From Brachypodium distachyon (taxonomy: Eukaryota; Streptophyta; Magnoliopsida; Poales; Poaceae), in assembly GCF_000005505.3 (NCBI RefSeq), contig NC_016133.3, forward strand, positions 3,286,001 through 3,350,000: DNA of 64,000 nt. The letters are read 5' to 3'. The notes below the pieces were generated by a model. The model had not been told where the DNA came from, searched no databases, and saw only the letters and a list, made by a program, of their open reading frames with translations. Shown here one piece after another: positions 49,101-60,347 of the stretch. The position numbers and the translations under genes are program-made. Position 1 is the first letter of the stretch. Each line of letters starts with the position of its first letter.

Positions 49101-51671
49101 TTAGATCATTCAGTCACAACACATACATATGAATGGCAACTTGAAAAGGAAGAGGTTTAGTGGTGAGTGCAAACCTTAAAATTCGTATGCTATAGTATAA
49201 AAAAAGGTATCATTTGTTCAGTGGATCCACTTACGCTCAGCAACAAATGAAGTTAATTGAGAAATCTCCTGAACGAGAATAAGGATGACCTCAGAAGGAT
49301 GCCCACCAGAACAACCTAAAACTGTATCATCTGATACTGATTCTCGGTAAAATGATTGCTCAATGGGGATTGGCTCCCAGTGTTTAAATGCTTGTATGAA
49401 ATGCTGGAAAAATATTTGCAGGGATTTCTTCTTTTCAGCCTATGAAATTGCAGACAAGAGAAATGAGGAAATATCATAAAAAATATGAAATGAAAATATA
49501 TTTCATGTCATAATAAATTATGGAGTTCAAAATACTGTCATAAGTACCTCAGCTATGTTATCGTCTTACTGAAAGAAACAGAAACGCGCGCAGATCCATC
49601 CTTAAAATCCTTAAAACTAACTTACATGATCTAAGAAGACAAATATGTTGATCCATTCATGAATATGAATATCTCCTTTTGTTATATATGTTATGTGCAG
49701 CTGTATGCACGCAAGGGACAGCCAGTGGATAAATGATATGCATTATTAGTTTAATGGAGGATATGATTGTAAGGGCATAGGATTAAAAAAAATCTGCAAA
49801 AGCTTGCTCATCATATATTAAGATGAATGCCACGAGCCCACGACCTAGCCACTGTACATAAGCAACCCAAAACAAATAATGAAAACCATATACAGACTCA
49901 ACGAATAGGTTACAAGTGCAGATAAATTATGAGATCGACACAGGGTATCTCCTAGTTAGGATAGTCCAGACATCATCTTATATTAAGTGCACTGTTTGCA
50001 TTAGATGTCCTTGTTAGGTCGACAGCAATATAAGCACGGCACTGTCAACCATTTTTCAATAAGAGAAGAACAAGCATAAGTTCTCTAGTTTCTATATTTT
50101 TCTCTGAGTCTTGAGTCTATCTATACACGACAGTGGAGAGACTTGCCAGCGGCAAAGATGAGGGCAAGCTCCATACCCTCTATCATCTGACCCTTACCCA
50201 ACCAAGGTCCTTAATAATACAGGATTCTCACCAAGGATATTAGTAAAAAAACAGTAAACCATCAGATGGACAGACGACCTGCATTACAGAAGGTTATTTG
50301 CCATGCTAATTAAATGGCTCAAAATCTTAGATATAGTCTGGTGAAAACTGAGAAGTCTGTAAAAGAGAAAGTAGCATGATCGGGTGATTACCTTGTCGAT
50401 GGCATTCTCGTACTTCTGCCAAAGCGCATTTAAGACTCCTTCTTCACCACTGTCACTGGAACCATATAACATAGGATTAGGATAAGCAACTTATGATAAT
50501 AGCTTAACAAGACAACAGCAACTGCTTGTAGATTTCATTAAGAGGTAACCTTTGTAACGTTACAGGTAATGGGCAATTAAAATGTCAACAGAATTCAGTC
50601 ATTTGACTAGGCTGTAAAATCTCAGTACGTTACGAGCTCACAAATCATAATTGGTGAATACTCCCTCCTTTTCACAAAGGTTGGCGTACTTTGTTTCGTT
50701 AAGACAAGACTTTGACCAATGAAAACTCTATTGATATGTGTTTTTTCATACATGAAATTTATATCAATGGATTCGTCTTTAAAAGTTCTTGCTCATGATC
50801 ATGGTTTCGTATCATATAACTTACATATTAACAGAGAATTCTTGGTCAAAGGCTTGTCTTAACGAAACCAAATACGCCAACCTTTGTGAAATGGAGGGAG
50901 TATTAGTATAGGAAAACTCAACTACCCAACGGCCAACAATTTAGGCTAAGTTTGCCGTTGGATGTGCTGAACTTATTTTATAATAATCTGCTGTGGAAAA
51001 ATACAGATGAAAGCAGCCAAAAGTTTGTTAGCCAAACAGAAAAATAGGCAAAAGCTGGATTATCACAATCCATCGTAATGCCAAACTCAGCGTCTCAGCC
51101 TTGGTCTGACTAGAGCAAAATGGTGTGCATACCTACTGAAATGGAAAAGGATGAGCAAATCATCAATATTCTAAGATCACATAGTGTTATCGTTCTAGTA
51201 TGACTTGAAGAACTTAACATGTGTAGTCAATTCCACGTAGCCATGCCATTACCCAACAGGAACAGTTAGCACGATACCGGCGACGCCTCTTCTAAACAAA
51301 AGCTTAGAAAACCCAACACACTGGAGCAAACTAGAAAATCAAAAACCCCACCGGTCACCATCCAACACGAGCTTGAATTCACTAGCTCGCGCGCACCAGC
51401 GCATTTAGCAATGCAACTTAAGCAGCCACCCAAACAGTGGGCACGAGTAAGTCGCATTTTCCCACGGAAAACGAGCCACTCGGATTGGGGGTAGGGGTGG
51501 TGGGCACCTGAAGCAGACTCTGGGTGACGGAGCGGCGGCGAGCTTGTCAGCGGAGGGGGAGCCACCCCCACCCCCGCCCGCGCCGCCTCCGCCGGAGCCG
51601 CCGCCGGCGGCAGCCGGCGAGGAGGGCGTCGACTTGCGGAGGAGATCGGCGACGCCCTTCACGATGTTCAT
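28979..51671 (-). CDS. BCHB: BEACH domain protein with ConA-like, PH-BEACH and WD40 domains (BCHB-like)
   Basis: I resolve 39 coding exons, all GT-AG and phase-consistent, totalling 9,711 bases (3,236 residues). In transcript order: 51508-51671, 50392-50455, 49235-49439, 48272-48448, 47812-48123, 47073-47316, 46425-46478, 45686-46129, 44992-45301, 44432-44884, 44182-44340, 43840-43989, 43291-43446, 43126-43167, 42691-43035, 42030-42203, 41297-41457, 40572-40881, 40077-40482, 39658-39985, 39191-39379, 38498-38762, 38185-38391, 37885-38106, 37620-37796, 37404-37516, 34192-34647, 33904-34114, 33383-33604, 32834-33295, 32439-32741, 31900-32352, 31768-31814, 31568-31661, 31141-31347, 30846-30971, 30385-30756, 30060-30291, 28979-29673. 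Domains: Gly/Ser-rich N-terminus after [14 protein letters not shown]; armadillo-like helical region; ConA-like lectin (about 1095-1308); PH (about 2240-2550); BEACH (about 2560-2850; [41 protein letters not shown]); WD40 repeats to the end. Such proteins act in membrane trafficking and, in plants, RNA granules. The B-type assignment rests on the remembered N-terminus. BEACH membership is certain. Confidence 0.88.
29764..29985. mobile_element. Degenerate Stowaway-like MITE in the last BEACH intron
   Basis: Imperfect inverted ends (TATTCTCTCTGGTTCACA on the left, TGTGAACTGGAGGAAGTA on the right) resemble the CTCCCTCCGGTTCACA Stowaway terminus. The element is about 222 bp and lies between exons 38 and 39. 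Divergence between its arms makes it older than the other copies here. Confidence 0.6.
32417..32431 (-). repeat. CU tract just after the exon 31 donor of the BEACH gene
   Basis: In the transcript this is a run of CUCUCUCU beginning about 8 bases after the GTGTGT donor of exon 31 (exon end 32439). It is one of three such tracts placed directly after a non-consensus donor in this gene. Confidence 0.75.
34999..35530 (-). mobile_element. 5'-truncated LINE 3' end in BEACH intron 26
   Basis: Minus-strand frames around 35493-35311 encode [17 protein letters not shown] and FLCAAWHIW. These match the zf-RVT domain and the segment that follows it near the C-terminus of plant LINE ORF2. A poly(A) tail (T run at 35000-35009) ends the copy. 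Only about 0.5 kb is present, so it is a typical 5'-truncated insertion in the same orientation as the host gene. No clear target duplication was found. Confidence 0.72.
35531..35659. mobile_element. hAT-type MITE, 113 bp, with 8-bp target duplication
   Basis: The element 35539-35651 starts TAGGGATGCAAGC and ends GCTTGCATCCCTA. It is flanked by CTTCAAAC (35531-35538) and CTTCATAC (35652-35659), an 8-bp duplication with one mismatch. Eight-base duplications and TAGGG-type ends are features of the hAT superfamily. It abuts the LINE fragment in BEACH intron 26. Confidence 0.82.
40040..40063 (-). repeat. CU tract after the exon 19 donor of the BEACH gene
   Basis: A (GA)12 run on the plus strand, (CU)n in the transcript. 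It lies 14-37 bases after the GTGATC donor of exon 19 (exon end 40077), and a short CUCU piece lies even closer to the donor. Confidence 0.8.
43073..43123 (-). repeat. Compound (GA)n(GACA)n microsatellite at the exon 14 donor
   Basis: About 51 bases of GA repeats with four central GACA units. In the transcript it starts immediately after GU of the GTTCTC donor of exon 14, a 42-base exon ending at 43126. A length-variable CU tract directly on a weak donor could affect inclusion of that small exon. Confidence 0.88.
44068..44148. mobile_element. Short Stowaway MITE in BEACH intron 11
   Basis: 81 bp with TACCTCTGTTCCTAAATGTA at one end and the inverse ATATTTAGGAAAAGAGGGAGTA at the other. The arms also pair through AAGACATTTTGGTAG, so it forms one near-perfect hairpin. 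Ends match the grass Stowaway type with a few changes. Confidence 0.85.
47347..47368. repeat. Short (TTAA)n microsatellite in BEACH intron 5 or 6
   Basis: About five TTAA units followed by TATATAG, directly above the exon 6 acceptor region. It is not expected to be functional. Confidence 0.8.
48721..48899. mobile_element. hAT-type MITE, 163 bp, with perfect 8-bp target duplication
   Basis: The element 48729-48891 has inverted repeats of about 46 bases. They begin TAGAG(C/G)TGCAACATG, continue through GACCCTCAGGGTACCC, and differ at three positions. It is flanked by ACTGAACC on both sides (48721-48728 and 48892-48899). An 8-bp duplication with TAGAG ends identifies the hAT superfamily. It lies in intron 3 of the BEACH gene. 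The long arms would fold into a strong hairpin in the pre-mRNA. Confidence 0.9.
50659..50902. mobile_element. Stowaway MITE in BEACH intron 1, about 240 bp
   Basis: TA-flanked, with termini CTCCCTCCTTTTCACAAAGG and CCTTTGTGAAATGGAGGGAG. The inverted arms extend inward through TTGGCGTA and GTTTCGTTAAGACAAG. It is larger and of a different subfamily from the other Stowaway copies in this window. Confidence 0.92.
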
Positions 51672-52789
51672 CGCCCCTGATCGGACGTCGCTAGCAGGAG
51701 CGCATCACCGCCGCTCGCGGGGATGACGAGCAGCCCGGCCGTGGGGATCCGGCTCGAATCCGACCCGACCCCGATCCCCCGGGCAGTGACAGGAGTGGAG
51801 AATGGAGATCGCGCGTGGGGAATCGGAATTCGGAAAATGTTTTCGGTCGCTTAGCGTGCGAAGGGGGAGAGGGATCTGGATTAATTCTGGAAGGAAGCAA
51901 CGGGGGGAGTCGTGGAGATAGGAGGAGTTCGGGGGGCAATTGGATAAGAATATGAAATCCTGAAGGGCCTTTTGTGCAAACGTGGAGTGTATTGTGCTGT
52001 GCAGTTTGATGAGCCGGTGGACTTTTTTGCTTTCTACGTTTTTTGCGAAGGTGACCCTGTGGATTTCTTGATTCGCTTTATGCGAAGGAAGAGTTGACCG
52101 TCCTAGTGTGCAGATGTCGAAATCGACGACGTGAGCATGGAGCGACCACGTAAGGGCACACACCCCTACCAGGTCCGTGCCTCTCCATGGCCCCTAGTTG
52201 GAAAAGGAATCACCTTCCGAAATACTGAATTCAGTGAAGCTCTTATGAATTTGAAATGCATTTCATTCTGGTTTTACTAAGATTTCGTTTTCATTTCGCT
52301 GAGATTTTGAAGTTCTTTTGATATTCCATTTTAACCGTGAAACCGAAGAAAAAATTTAGTGAACTTTCTACATTTTGAAACACATTACATCGTACCCACG
52401 TTGTCCGCACATCGCCCATTCATTAAACAATCGTGTGGCTTGATATCACATCGTACCCACGTCGGACGACAATTGATCATACGCGATGGTATTTTCGTTC
52501 GAATAAGGCATATCGGTTGTCACTGGCAGCAGCTTGCCCCTCGGCCATGGAAGTGGGTAGTGCTATTGTTGTATTGCCGAAGGAGAAGACAATTATAGTT
52601 GTGGCCCTCTTGTTTGTGGTGCAGGTGGACATAATGGAACAAGGCAAACAGGGGGAGCCGATTGCATTGGTTCATGAGTTCCAATTCTCAGTGAAACACT
52701 TCGCTTCAAAATGGCAAGCGCCGGGGGTAAAAAGAGAAGAGAAAGTCAAATTCACAACATCAATGAAACCCGGAAGCGCACGCTGGAGA
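51672..52789. other. BEACH gene 5' UTR/promoter and flanking DNA
   Basis: 51672 to about 51960 is GC-rich and probably the 5' UTR and proximal promoter of the BEACH gene, read on the minus strand. Beyond that no gene is visible. The plus-strand frame at 52433-52969 lacks a recognisable fold over most of its length, and its end belongs to the RNase H remnant described next. Confidence 0.45.
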
Positions 52790-53255
52790 ATTTTGTTAAG
52801 CCCGACACTTATAATTACTGCCCAAGGTGGGCGGCATTGTCTTGCAAGAGACACAAACGGTGATATTGTCTTTGGTACTAGTATTGACATGGCAGCAAAT
52901 GCCCTTCAGACTAAAGCCGAAGCTCCTATCCAAAGTATTCATTCCCTATGCCGAGCAGCTAGGAATTGAGAAAATTGTCGTTGAGACTAATTGCCAAACT
53001 CTGCAAAGTGTTGTTACATCGTCAGACTATAATGCATCACCATTGGGTGCCATGTCCAGCAGGCAAAGTATTTGCTCGTTGTCGGTTTTATCGAGTTTCA
53101 GATAACTTCTCCGAGCGTGATTTTAATAAACAACTTATGTGGCTTTTGGCTCTGGAGGTTATCATGCCGGACCTGTTTTATGGTTTGACTTCTTATGATC
53201 ATCGATTTGTCCATGACGATGAGCTATGATAACTGAAATGAGAGCTTTCAATAAA
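52790..53255 (+). pseudogene. Remnant of a LINE-type RNase H domain
   Basis: Pieces in different plus frames fit the RNase H-like domain of plant LINE ORF2: RDTNGDIVFGTS with MAANALQTKAEA near 52850-52920, then EQLGIEKIVVETNCQTLQSV near 52950-53010, then FSERDFNK near 53110. Two or more frameshifts separate them. It ends with an AATAAA (53250-53255). No other LINE domain is left nearby, so this is an old 5'-truncated copy. A host RNase H-like gene is an alternative that I think less likely. Confidence 0.55.
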
Positions 53256-53486
53256 AGACATATCGTCAAATCTTGAATCAGATACGACACAACAAAACCG
53301 GAAGCAGCCACGTTGTGGACGGATGAAGTAGGTTTATTGCCTTTTTTTAAGAACAAAGTAGGTTTATTGCCTTGCTTCCATGAATGAAATCTTACAAATT
53401 AACAAAACATCGAAGTATTTTTTTTTTGCTGGCCGATGAATCCTGAAATCAAATTCAAATTTCCTGCTGGTAGTACTGATACTTAT

Positions 53487-53932
53487 TTAAATCCTCTTGT
53501 CCTTTCTTAAAATGGTTCCAGCTGATCCATCCGTTCGCGAGGGAGGCCAGCCAGCGGCGCCGGCGTCCGCCGGTTGTTGGATCGAAGGGAGCTCGGCCTG
53601 CGCCGCCACCATTACCCCCATCGCGGCGCCGTGGTCGACGAGGTCGCTGGAGACGTGCTGCTCGTATGGCGAGTTGTTGGCAGTGAATTGGAATAACGGC
53701 AGTGGCGGGGCGCTGTTGAACTGCGGGAGGTGGAGCGGCGGCGGTTGCCAGGCGTCGAGGGGGAGGATCAGCGGCGCTTGGAGTTGGATGTCGGCGGCGT
53801 TGTTGTTGTTGTTCCCGTCGGCGTCCACGGGGCTGAGGAGCTTGCCGGCGCGGACGAGCGCCACCTCCCGCTCCACCTCCGGCGGGTACAGCGCTAGCCC
53901 GGCCCGCTTCGCCGCTTCAGCCGCGTGTTCCA
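53487..53932 (-). pseudogene. GAMYB-like R2R3-MYB fragment, frameshifted
   Basis: On the minus strand one frame reads WNTRLKRR (53932 downward), the last residues of a MYB R3 repeat. The next frame reads KRAGLALYPPEVEREVALVRAGK, matching the segment that follows R3 in GAMYB-type factors. The two frames join across a one-base loss near 53908-53911. After that the frame stays open for about 130 residues, with Asn-, Pro- and Gln-rich stretches and a C-terminal end at 53487. The rest of R2 and R3 is missing upstream. It is therefore a fragment, perhaps captured by a transposon. No expression signals are evident. Confidence 0.6.
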
Positions 53933-56709
53933 CGTGCATGCATGGTGTTGGACTCTTGGTCCAATTTCTAGAATGTTGGACTCTTGGTCCTCAGAGTCTC
54001 AGTATCTAGGAGACTAGAACAGCACAGCTGGGCCTAGGGCCGGTCCTGTTATGCGTCGGGAGATGGCGCAGGTGCTCAAGCCACTTTCTGGGGAGGAGCC
54101 GATAGATTCCTCCATGGCACGCCGTTCACAACACACCAGCCTCCATCAACGTTGATCTAATTGGAACCGGTCGGGAGCGCTGCTGTCGGCCAAACAGAGC
54201 GGAAGCGGAGCGCTGCATGCTGGGTCCATTCGGACGCTTTTTTTTTCCTTACATTTCTTCTTCATTGCAAGGGTTTACCATTTGGCCTGTATTTTTTTTT
54301 GTAACATGTCACGTAATATGGGCTTACAAATAACTGGGCCTCAGGCGATAGGTTGACGTACGGTGGTATGGCTAGATTAATTGCCAATCGCCTGATGAAG
54401 AAAACCCTAGCAGCCGCCGTTTGAAGGTTGCCCGTCCCCCTCGCCTTCGGCCGCCGTCTTGACGATGCGAGGTGAGGGGAATCTCGATTCCTCATAAGAG
54501 TATCCACAAGTGTTTGGTTATATCAATTTTTTGGTTTTGATAGCAACACGATGGTGGAGGTTGCAATGTCGTCTCGAATAAAGGTATTCTGGTTCTTCCT
54601 TTCCTGTGGGGGTGTCTCAGTGGGCGTTGTCGCGGAACCAGAGAGTTTTAGTCACCATAGGTTCAGTGTACCCAATCTTACCGATATTGGGTTTGTGTAC
54701 TCGCAGATCCATTTATACGTATCTGTTGAGTTTTTGTCAGTGTATTGTTGTGCTTTTGCTGGTTTTATATTTTGGAATTCCTTCTCTGATGTTTTGGTGA
54801 AGATCTTGCGGTTCGACGACCTGTATCTTTAGGGGATCATCCCCGGCCCAAGTACGTTCAACGCTCACGGCTTCTATCTTTTTGGATGATCGACTCAAGG
54901 GGCTTTTTAAAACCTTTAAAAGTAGTCAAGTTCGCGTGGGGATATGAGTAACTATGTTGCCGCTCCAGTCTATTGCGGTCTCCATGTTGAAGCATTGGCA
55001 GCATTTCAGCTTGCAAAGAATGATACCACGGAAAAAATGTATTCTTAGTTATAGGAATTATCTTGTAATCTTTAGGGTCTATGATCTAATACATTGTGCT
55101 GTAATGGTTCTCGAATAAAGTTTAAAGTTACAAGTCATTCTAAAAATATTTGCCAAGTCCCTCGCGCAGCACCTTGCCCAACTTTCGCTTACTCTGTCTA
55201 AAAAAAAACTTTCTCTTACTCCGCATGACCTGTGTGTCCCAGAGCGGCATCCTTCTAAACATTTCTGATGATCGCCAGCCGTTCGACCCCCCGCTCTCCC
55301 GTAACATCAGGTTGTCGTTTCTTGTCCATTACCTGTTACCTTATCCATACCCACCCTGCTGCGGCCCAGTCCGCCACCCCTTCTTCTCCCCGACACGGAC
55401 GGCTCAACGGAGAGAGGGCGCTCCTCCTCCCTGGTGACCCGGACCACCATCGGCGAGGGAGCTCTTCACCTCTACCCATCGTGTCGTCCTCTTCCTCCTC
55501 GCTGGCGCGGGCCGCCGTCTGTCCGGGCCGCCGATGGATCAAACTTTTTTTTTCCTTCAAGAATTTGCCTTTTTTTCGACCTGCATCAGAAATTTGAATT
55601 ATTGTTCTTGATGTCTGAGGTAACATGAGTAATGGGTAAATTTTGAGGAGTATAAGTATGGGCATTCCAATCTTTGGATACGGGGAGAGCGAACCACGGT
55701 TGACCCAAACCCTCCCAACGGCATCCTGACCGTAACACCTTGTAGACGAGGCCATTCCGTCGTGTTTGCATGATCGATATGGGCTCACGTCACATTTGTG
55801 GGAACAGAGGAATTAGGCATTAACCCCCTTTTTTAAGCAAACACGGATGTGGCTGAAATCAGGAGACGCGCGCGCAATTAGGACCAACAAAACGCGATTT
55901 GACCATTCCCGTCGTCCCGTCCAACCACCCTCTCCCGCCACGGCCACCGGCACCTACCCACACGGGCAGCCAGGCACCGACAGCGACGCCACACCAGCGC
56001 CCAACACGCGGCCGTTGGGCCTTCACATCCTCTCACCTCACCCCACCCTGCGTAGCTGCAAGCAAGCAAGTGGAGCTCACCTCAGCTCAGCTGCAGCAAC
56101 AGCAAGCGCATGTGAGCAAACAAAAGGGGAATCGTGGAAGCAGTCTGTGTCCAACCGCGCCGGTAAAAGACGAAGCCTGCCCACCACGCCATTAAAAAAG
56201 CTGCCGCACCGGGGAAAGGAAGATCTCGGTTCCCGAACCATCCTCAAGCTCTCTGATCCGCTCCGGTAACAGAGTGGGGCGGTTTGGTTTGATCTCATTC
56301 GGCCCCGACACACCCGTCCTCCTTTGGGGTTTACCCGCCGCCCTCGCGAGCCTGGCTTGGCGGTTACCGGTTACCGTCCCCTGCGGTCGCGTTTAGTTTA
56401 ATCAATGCGGGTGTAAGGGGTAATGGCGTACGTAGCGTGCGCGCCAGTGGACTGATCTCCCGCAGGAGTATCCCACATGGCCCGTCGTGGGGAGGAGGGA
56501 AGGGGAGGTGAGTACTGAACAACACAGCTGCGTGCTGTGCGAGGCCGCCAAGGGCAACAAGCCAAGAACGACAGAAGAGCTCTTTCATCAGTTCTTCCTC
56601 GGTGGACTGTGGTCTGTGGGACTGAGTTGAGAAATTGAGAAGCTAGAGGAGGAGGAGGAGGCTTGGTGGTGGCGGTGCTTGGGCAGCGTTCGAGTTGTCG
56701 GCGGCGGCC
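53933..56709. other. Intergenic, upstream of the GT31 gene
   Basis: GTTGGACTCTTGGTCC occurs twice near 53948 and 53974. 54400-55130 looks like an untranslated or retroposed transcript: AAACCCTAGCAGCCGCCG at its start and CTCGAATAAAG near 55110 at its end. No domain was recognised. 55270-55540 and 55880-56300 are GC-rich. The last few hundred bases should include the promoter and 5' UTR of the galactosyltransferase gene. No coding region is called. Confidence 0.35.
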
Positions 56710-59700
56710 ATGAGCTGGAGGAGAGGGAGCGGCGGCGGCGGCGGAGGAGGAGGAGGGGATGGAGGGGTGTCCAGGCGGTGGGCCGTGCTGCTCTGCCTCG
56801 GGAGCTTCTGCATCGGCCTGCTCTTCACCAACAGGTAAACCAGCTTGCTCCAATTCCACGCCAGCTGATTCTTCAATTCCAGATTCGCTGCTCTGCTTTC
56901 CTGGTACGCGGACCTCAGCTCAGCTCTCACGGTAGCTAAAAAATCCAGCTAGGCCTAGCGCAAGATCCGCGGCGTCCCGCGAGCCTTCGCATCTGGGGGA
57001 CTCGATTGATTTTTCTCAAATTGGGGATTTCTTGATTCTGTCGGCAGAGTCTTCGTTCTGCTCTGCCATCCAACAATTGACGTGTTCTTGCTATTCTGGT
57101 CATGCAGTAATCTGATGCTAGCCGATTTTGAGGGTGTTTAAAGCTCTGATTTTAGAAATTCAGTGATTGCTGCCACATTTGTACGTCTTCCGTTACCAAT
57201 TAGGGCGGAGCGCGAATGATCCTGCACAGAATCTCGATGTAATTGTAGAGACGAGTTATTGCTTGATGTTGTTCGACATTGAATATCTGTACTGTATTTG
57301 TCCTCCTACTGCAGCGGTGTAATTGGGCTAGTCTTTTTCGTTGCAACGCCATTCGACCTGGACGTTTAGGAAATGATGATTCTTGTGTTAACTGGTTTTC
57401 CTTCATCCAGAATGTGGACACTGCCTGAGGCAACTGAGATTGCACGGCCAAATCAGAAGGACGATGAAGGCGGCGCGCTAGTTGCTGGAGACTGTGGTTC
57501 TAAAAAGGTAGTTTGATCTCTCCTTCATTAATTTCTCTCAAGTATTCTGCTGTTAAGGATTAGCACTCTAATTCTTGTATGTCAGCCACGACGAGTCAGC
57601 ATTATGAAAGTCAACCATCTCTGCATATTATAAATTTATGATACCGTGTGCAGTCAGTGATACCTTGTTTGATTATCACGTGTTACTAGATCCAAGAACT
57701 ACACAACTACAAAGATGAGTTGCCAGTTCAAGATACTCATCACGATGTACAGTATGTACCAACCTTGTTTTTCTTTCCTGAGCACAACATTTGTCCCTTT
57801 ATTGATAGTATCTTTTATGAAAAACTAATTTTGATTGGCATTTTGATTTATTTTTTTTGGGATGTAGAACACTAGATAAGACAATAGCGAGTTTAGAGAC
57901 AGAACTCTCAGCTGCAAGAACTCTGCAAGAATCCTTGCTCAATGGTTCTCCTGTCGCAGAAGAGTTCAAAGTTTCTGAGTCGATTGTCAGGAGAAAGTAC
58001 CGTATGGTGATTGGGATCAATACTGCCTTTAGCAGTCGCAAGAGAAGGGACTCCATACGTTACACCTGGATGCCTCGAGGTTGCTGGCATGAAACTCTAT
58101 AATCTTACTGGCTTTATATTGTCACTTGTTATATTGGCACGCCCTCAATAACTAATAACGGAGTACTGTAAAATTAGGTGAACAAAGGAAAAAACTAGAA
58201 GAAGAGAAAGGGATCATAATTCGTTTTGTCATTGGCCACAGGTATGGTGTGGATGGATCTTTTTTATGTGTGAATGTTGAGAACTTCTGGATTTATTTAT
58301 TTCTTTAATCAGGATTCCTTTTTTTTCAACGGCTTCAATCAGGATTCATAAAAGATAAACTATCATGTATTTTTAGATCAACAGGGTGAAACAGATAGTT
58401 CTTATCTTTTTTCAGACAATTGAAAAGAAGCCTCAACTCACAAGAATGTCGGAACTTAAATTACACATAGTTCTTATCTTTTGTCACAACTATATTTTTT
58501 CCAATTGCAACTGTATATATTCAGTAGTTATTTCAGTTAACTTTACTATTTAGAAACATATATTTTGTACAACCTCAGATCTTAATGTAGTTGAATGATT
58601 CTTCCAAAGGTAATTCCTGTAGACTGCAAATAAACGATCTTTGTAAATCTGTTGAAGGATTTCTACGTAGGTTTGAATCCTGCCTTTCATATGCTTCTAG
58701 ACATGCTGAGATCCCCAAATTTTTGTAGCCGAGTTAGTGACTGCAATTAAGGATCTATGGAAAAAGAATCTGAAAAAGGGTGAGACAATAAAAAATTTAG
58801 AGGAAAAGTTAGTTCATGAGTATCAGCCACACTGATTTCTAAGGGTCAACGAGTCTGTGAAATAGTGGGTTGTGAAGTGACGTGGCCTCAATTTCGCCCT
58901 TTAATACAAGATATTCTGTTAAAATAATTTTGTTCTGAGATACTACAAAAGATAAGTCATTTCATGCAATGCGTGTCAAAGCATAACATCAATGTCTTCT
59001 TAGTCATGTCTCTTTCTTCTTCCTTTTGTTAGCTGTTTAAGGAAAGACAGGCATAACATCATTTTCCACATATTGTGCAGTGCTATATCAGGTGGAATTA
59101 TTGATAGAGCAATTGAAGCAGAGGACAGAAAACACGGGGATTTCATGAAGATAGTAAGTTATTTCTTTCTTAAATTTCTATTAATGGGAGTGCCGATGTG
59201 ATTGGTGTTCTCATTTGACTGGGAATGCTGTTTTGCCTCCCTGTTTACTGTTGTTACAACTTCATGCAGGATCATGTAGAAGGATACCTTGCACTATCTG
59301 GTAAAACCAAGACATACTTTGCTACAGCTGTTTCATTATGGGATGCAGATTTTTATGTGAAAGTTGATGACGATGTCCATGTAAACATAGGTAATTCTTT
59401 ATGCCCTATACTGCTATGAAGTTAGGAGCAAAGTTAGTATATGTGTCTGCAACTTGATGATCATCGACAGAGTGCCTTTATATGGATTAGAAGTATTAGC
59501 CTAGGTCCAAATAGTAGGTGGGATACCATGGGGCAATTTTTCAGATTTTCAAAAGACATCTTTACTTACATAATGAACTCTTTGTAACATCAATTTATTA
59601 CATTGGCAGCAACGCTTGGTCAGATATTATCCAAACATGCATGGAAGCCCAGAGTATATATTGGGTGCATGAAATCTGGACCTGTCCTATCTGAAAAGTA

Positions 59701-60347
59701 AGTACATCGTATATATCTCCATTTTCTTGCTTGTCGAAGTTGCTAAAATATGTTAGCCCTTTTTTCTCCAGGGGTGTGAGATATTATGAGCCCGAGCATT
59801 GGAAATTCGGCGAACCAGGAAATAAGTATTTTCGACATGCTACTGGTCAATTATACGCCATTTCAAAAGACCTAGCAACATACATATCCATAAACAAGTG
59901 AGATATCATACATTTTCTTGTAACTGCAGACTTTGAACTTTTGTGGTTCTGGTGAAAGCTAATTGAGTCGCTGCTAACACGATTTATGATAGGCATGTCC
60001 TGCACAAGTATATAAATGAGGATGTTTCATTAGGATCTTGGTTCCTCGGGTTAGATGCTGAGCACATTGATGAAAAGAGACTTTGCTGTGGCACCCCACC
60101 TGGTGAGCTTCCATTGCTTCATGTCTTATAACTCCAGCTTATCCGGTGACCTGTGCATAGACTGATGTCACACATGTCCCCTCACTGTTTCCCCACAGAT
60201 TGCGAATGGAAAGCTCAGGCAGGGAACATCTGCGCTGCATCCTTCGACTGGAGGTGCAGCGGCATATGCAACTCGGAAGGCAGGATCTGGGAGGTGCACA
60301 ATAAGTGCGCCGAAGGCGAAAGTGCACTGTGGAATTCCACTTTGTAG
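56710..60347 (+). CDS. Probable beta-1,3-galactosyltransferase (GT31), Golgi type II membrane protein
   Basis: Transfers galactose from UDP-galactose in beta-1,3 linkage, in plants to N-glycans or arabinogalactan chains. The exact acceptor is unknown. Eleven exons: 56710-56834, 57411-57507, 57690-57751, 57868-58079, 58178-58241, 59081-59153, 59270-59390, 59610-59697, 59772-59897, 59993-60102, 60199-60347. All are GT-AG and phase-consistent, 408 residues, normal for the plant B3GALT group. A short Gly-rich cytosolic tail precedes one membrane anchor ([18 protein letters not shown]). A DUF4094-type stem starts at RMWTLPEA, with a coiled Glu/Leu segment ([12 protein letters not shown]). The catalytic domain has [28 protein letters not shown] (the metal/UDP-binding DDD), [13 protein letters not shown] and [12 protein letters not shown]. 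The C-terminus is Cys-rich ([21 protein letters not shown]). The start at 56710 is the first ATG giving this anchor. Confidence 0.93.

Noticed and set aside
54551..54832. 93-codon plus-strand frame as a membrane protein
   Set aside because: Hydrophobic but aromatic-rich AT-biased sequence within what looks like an untranslated or retroposed transcript; no homologue recalled.
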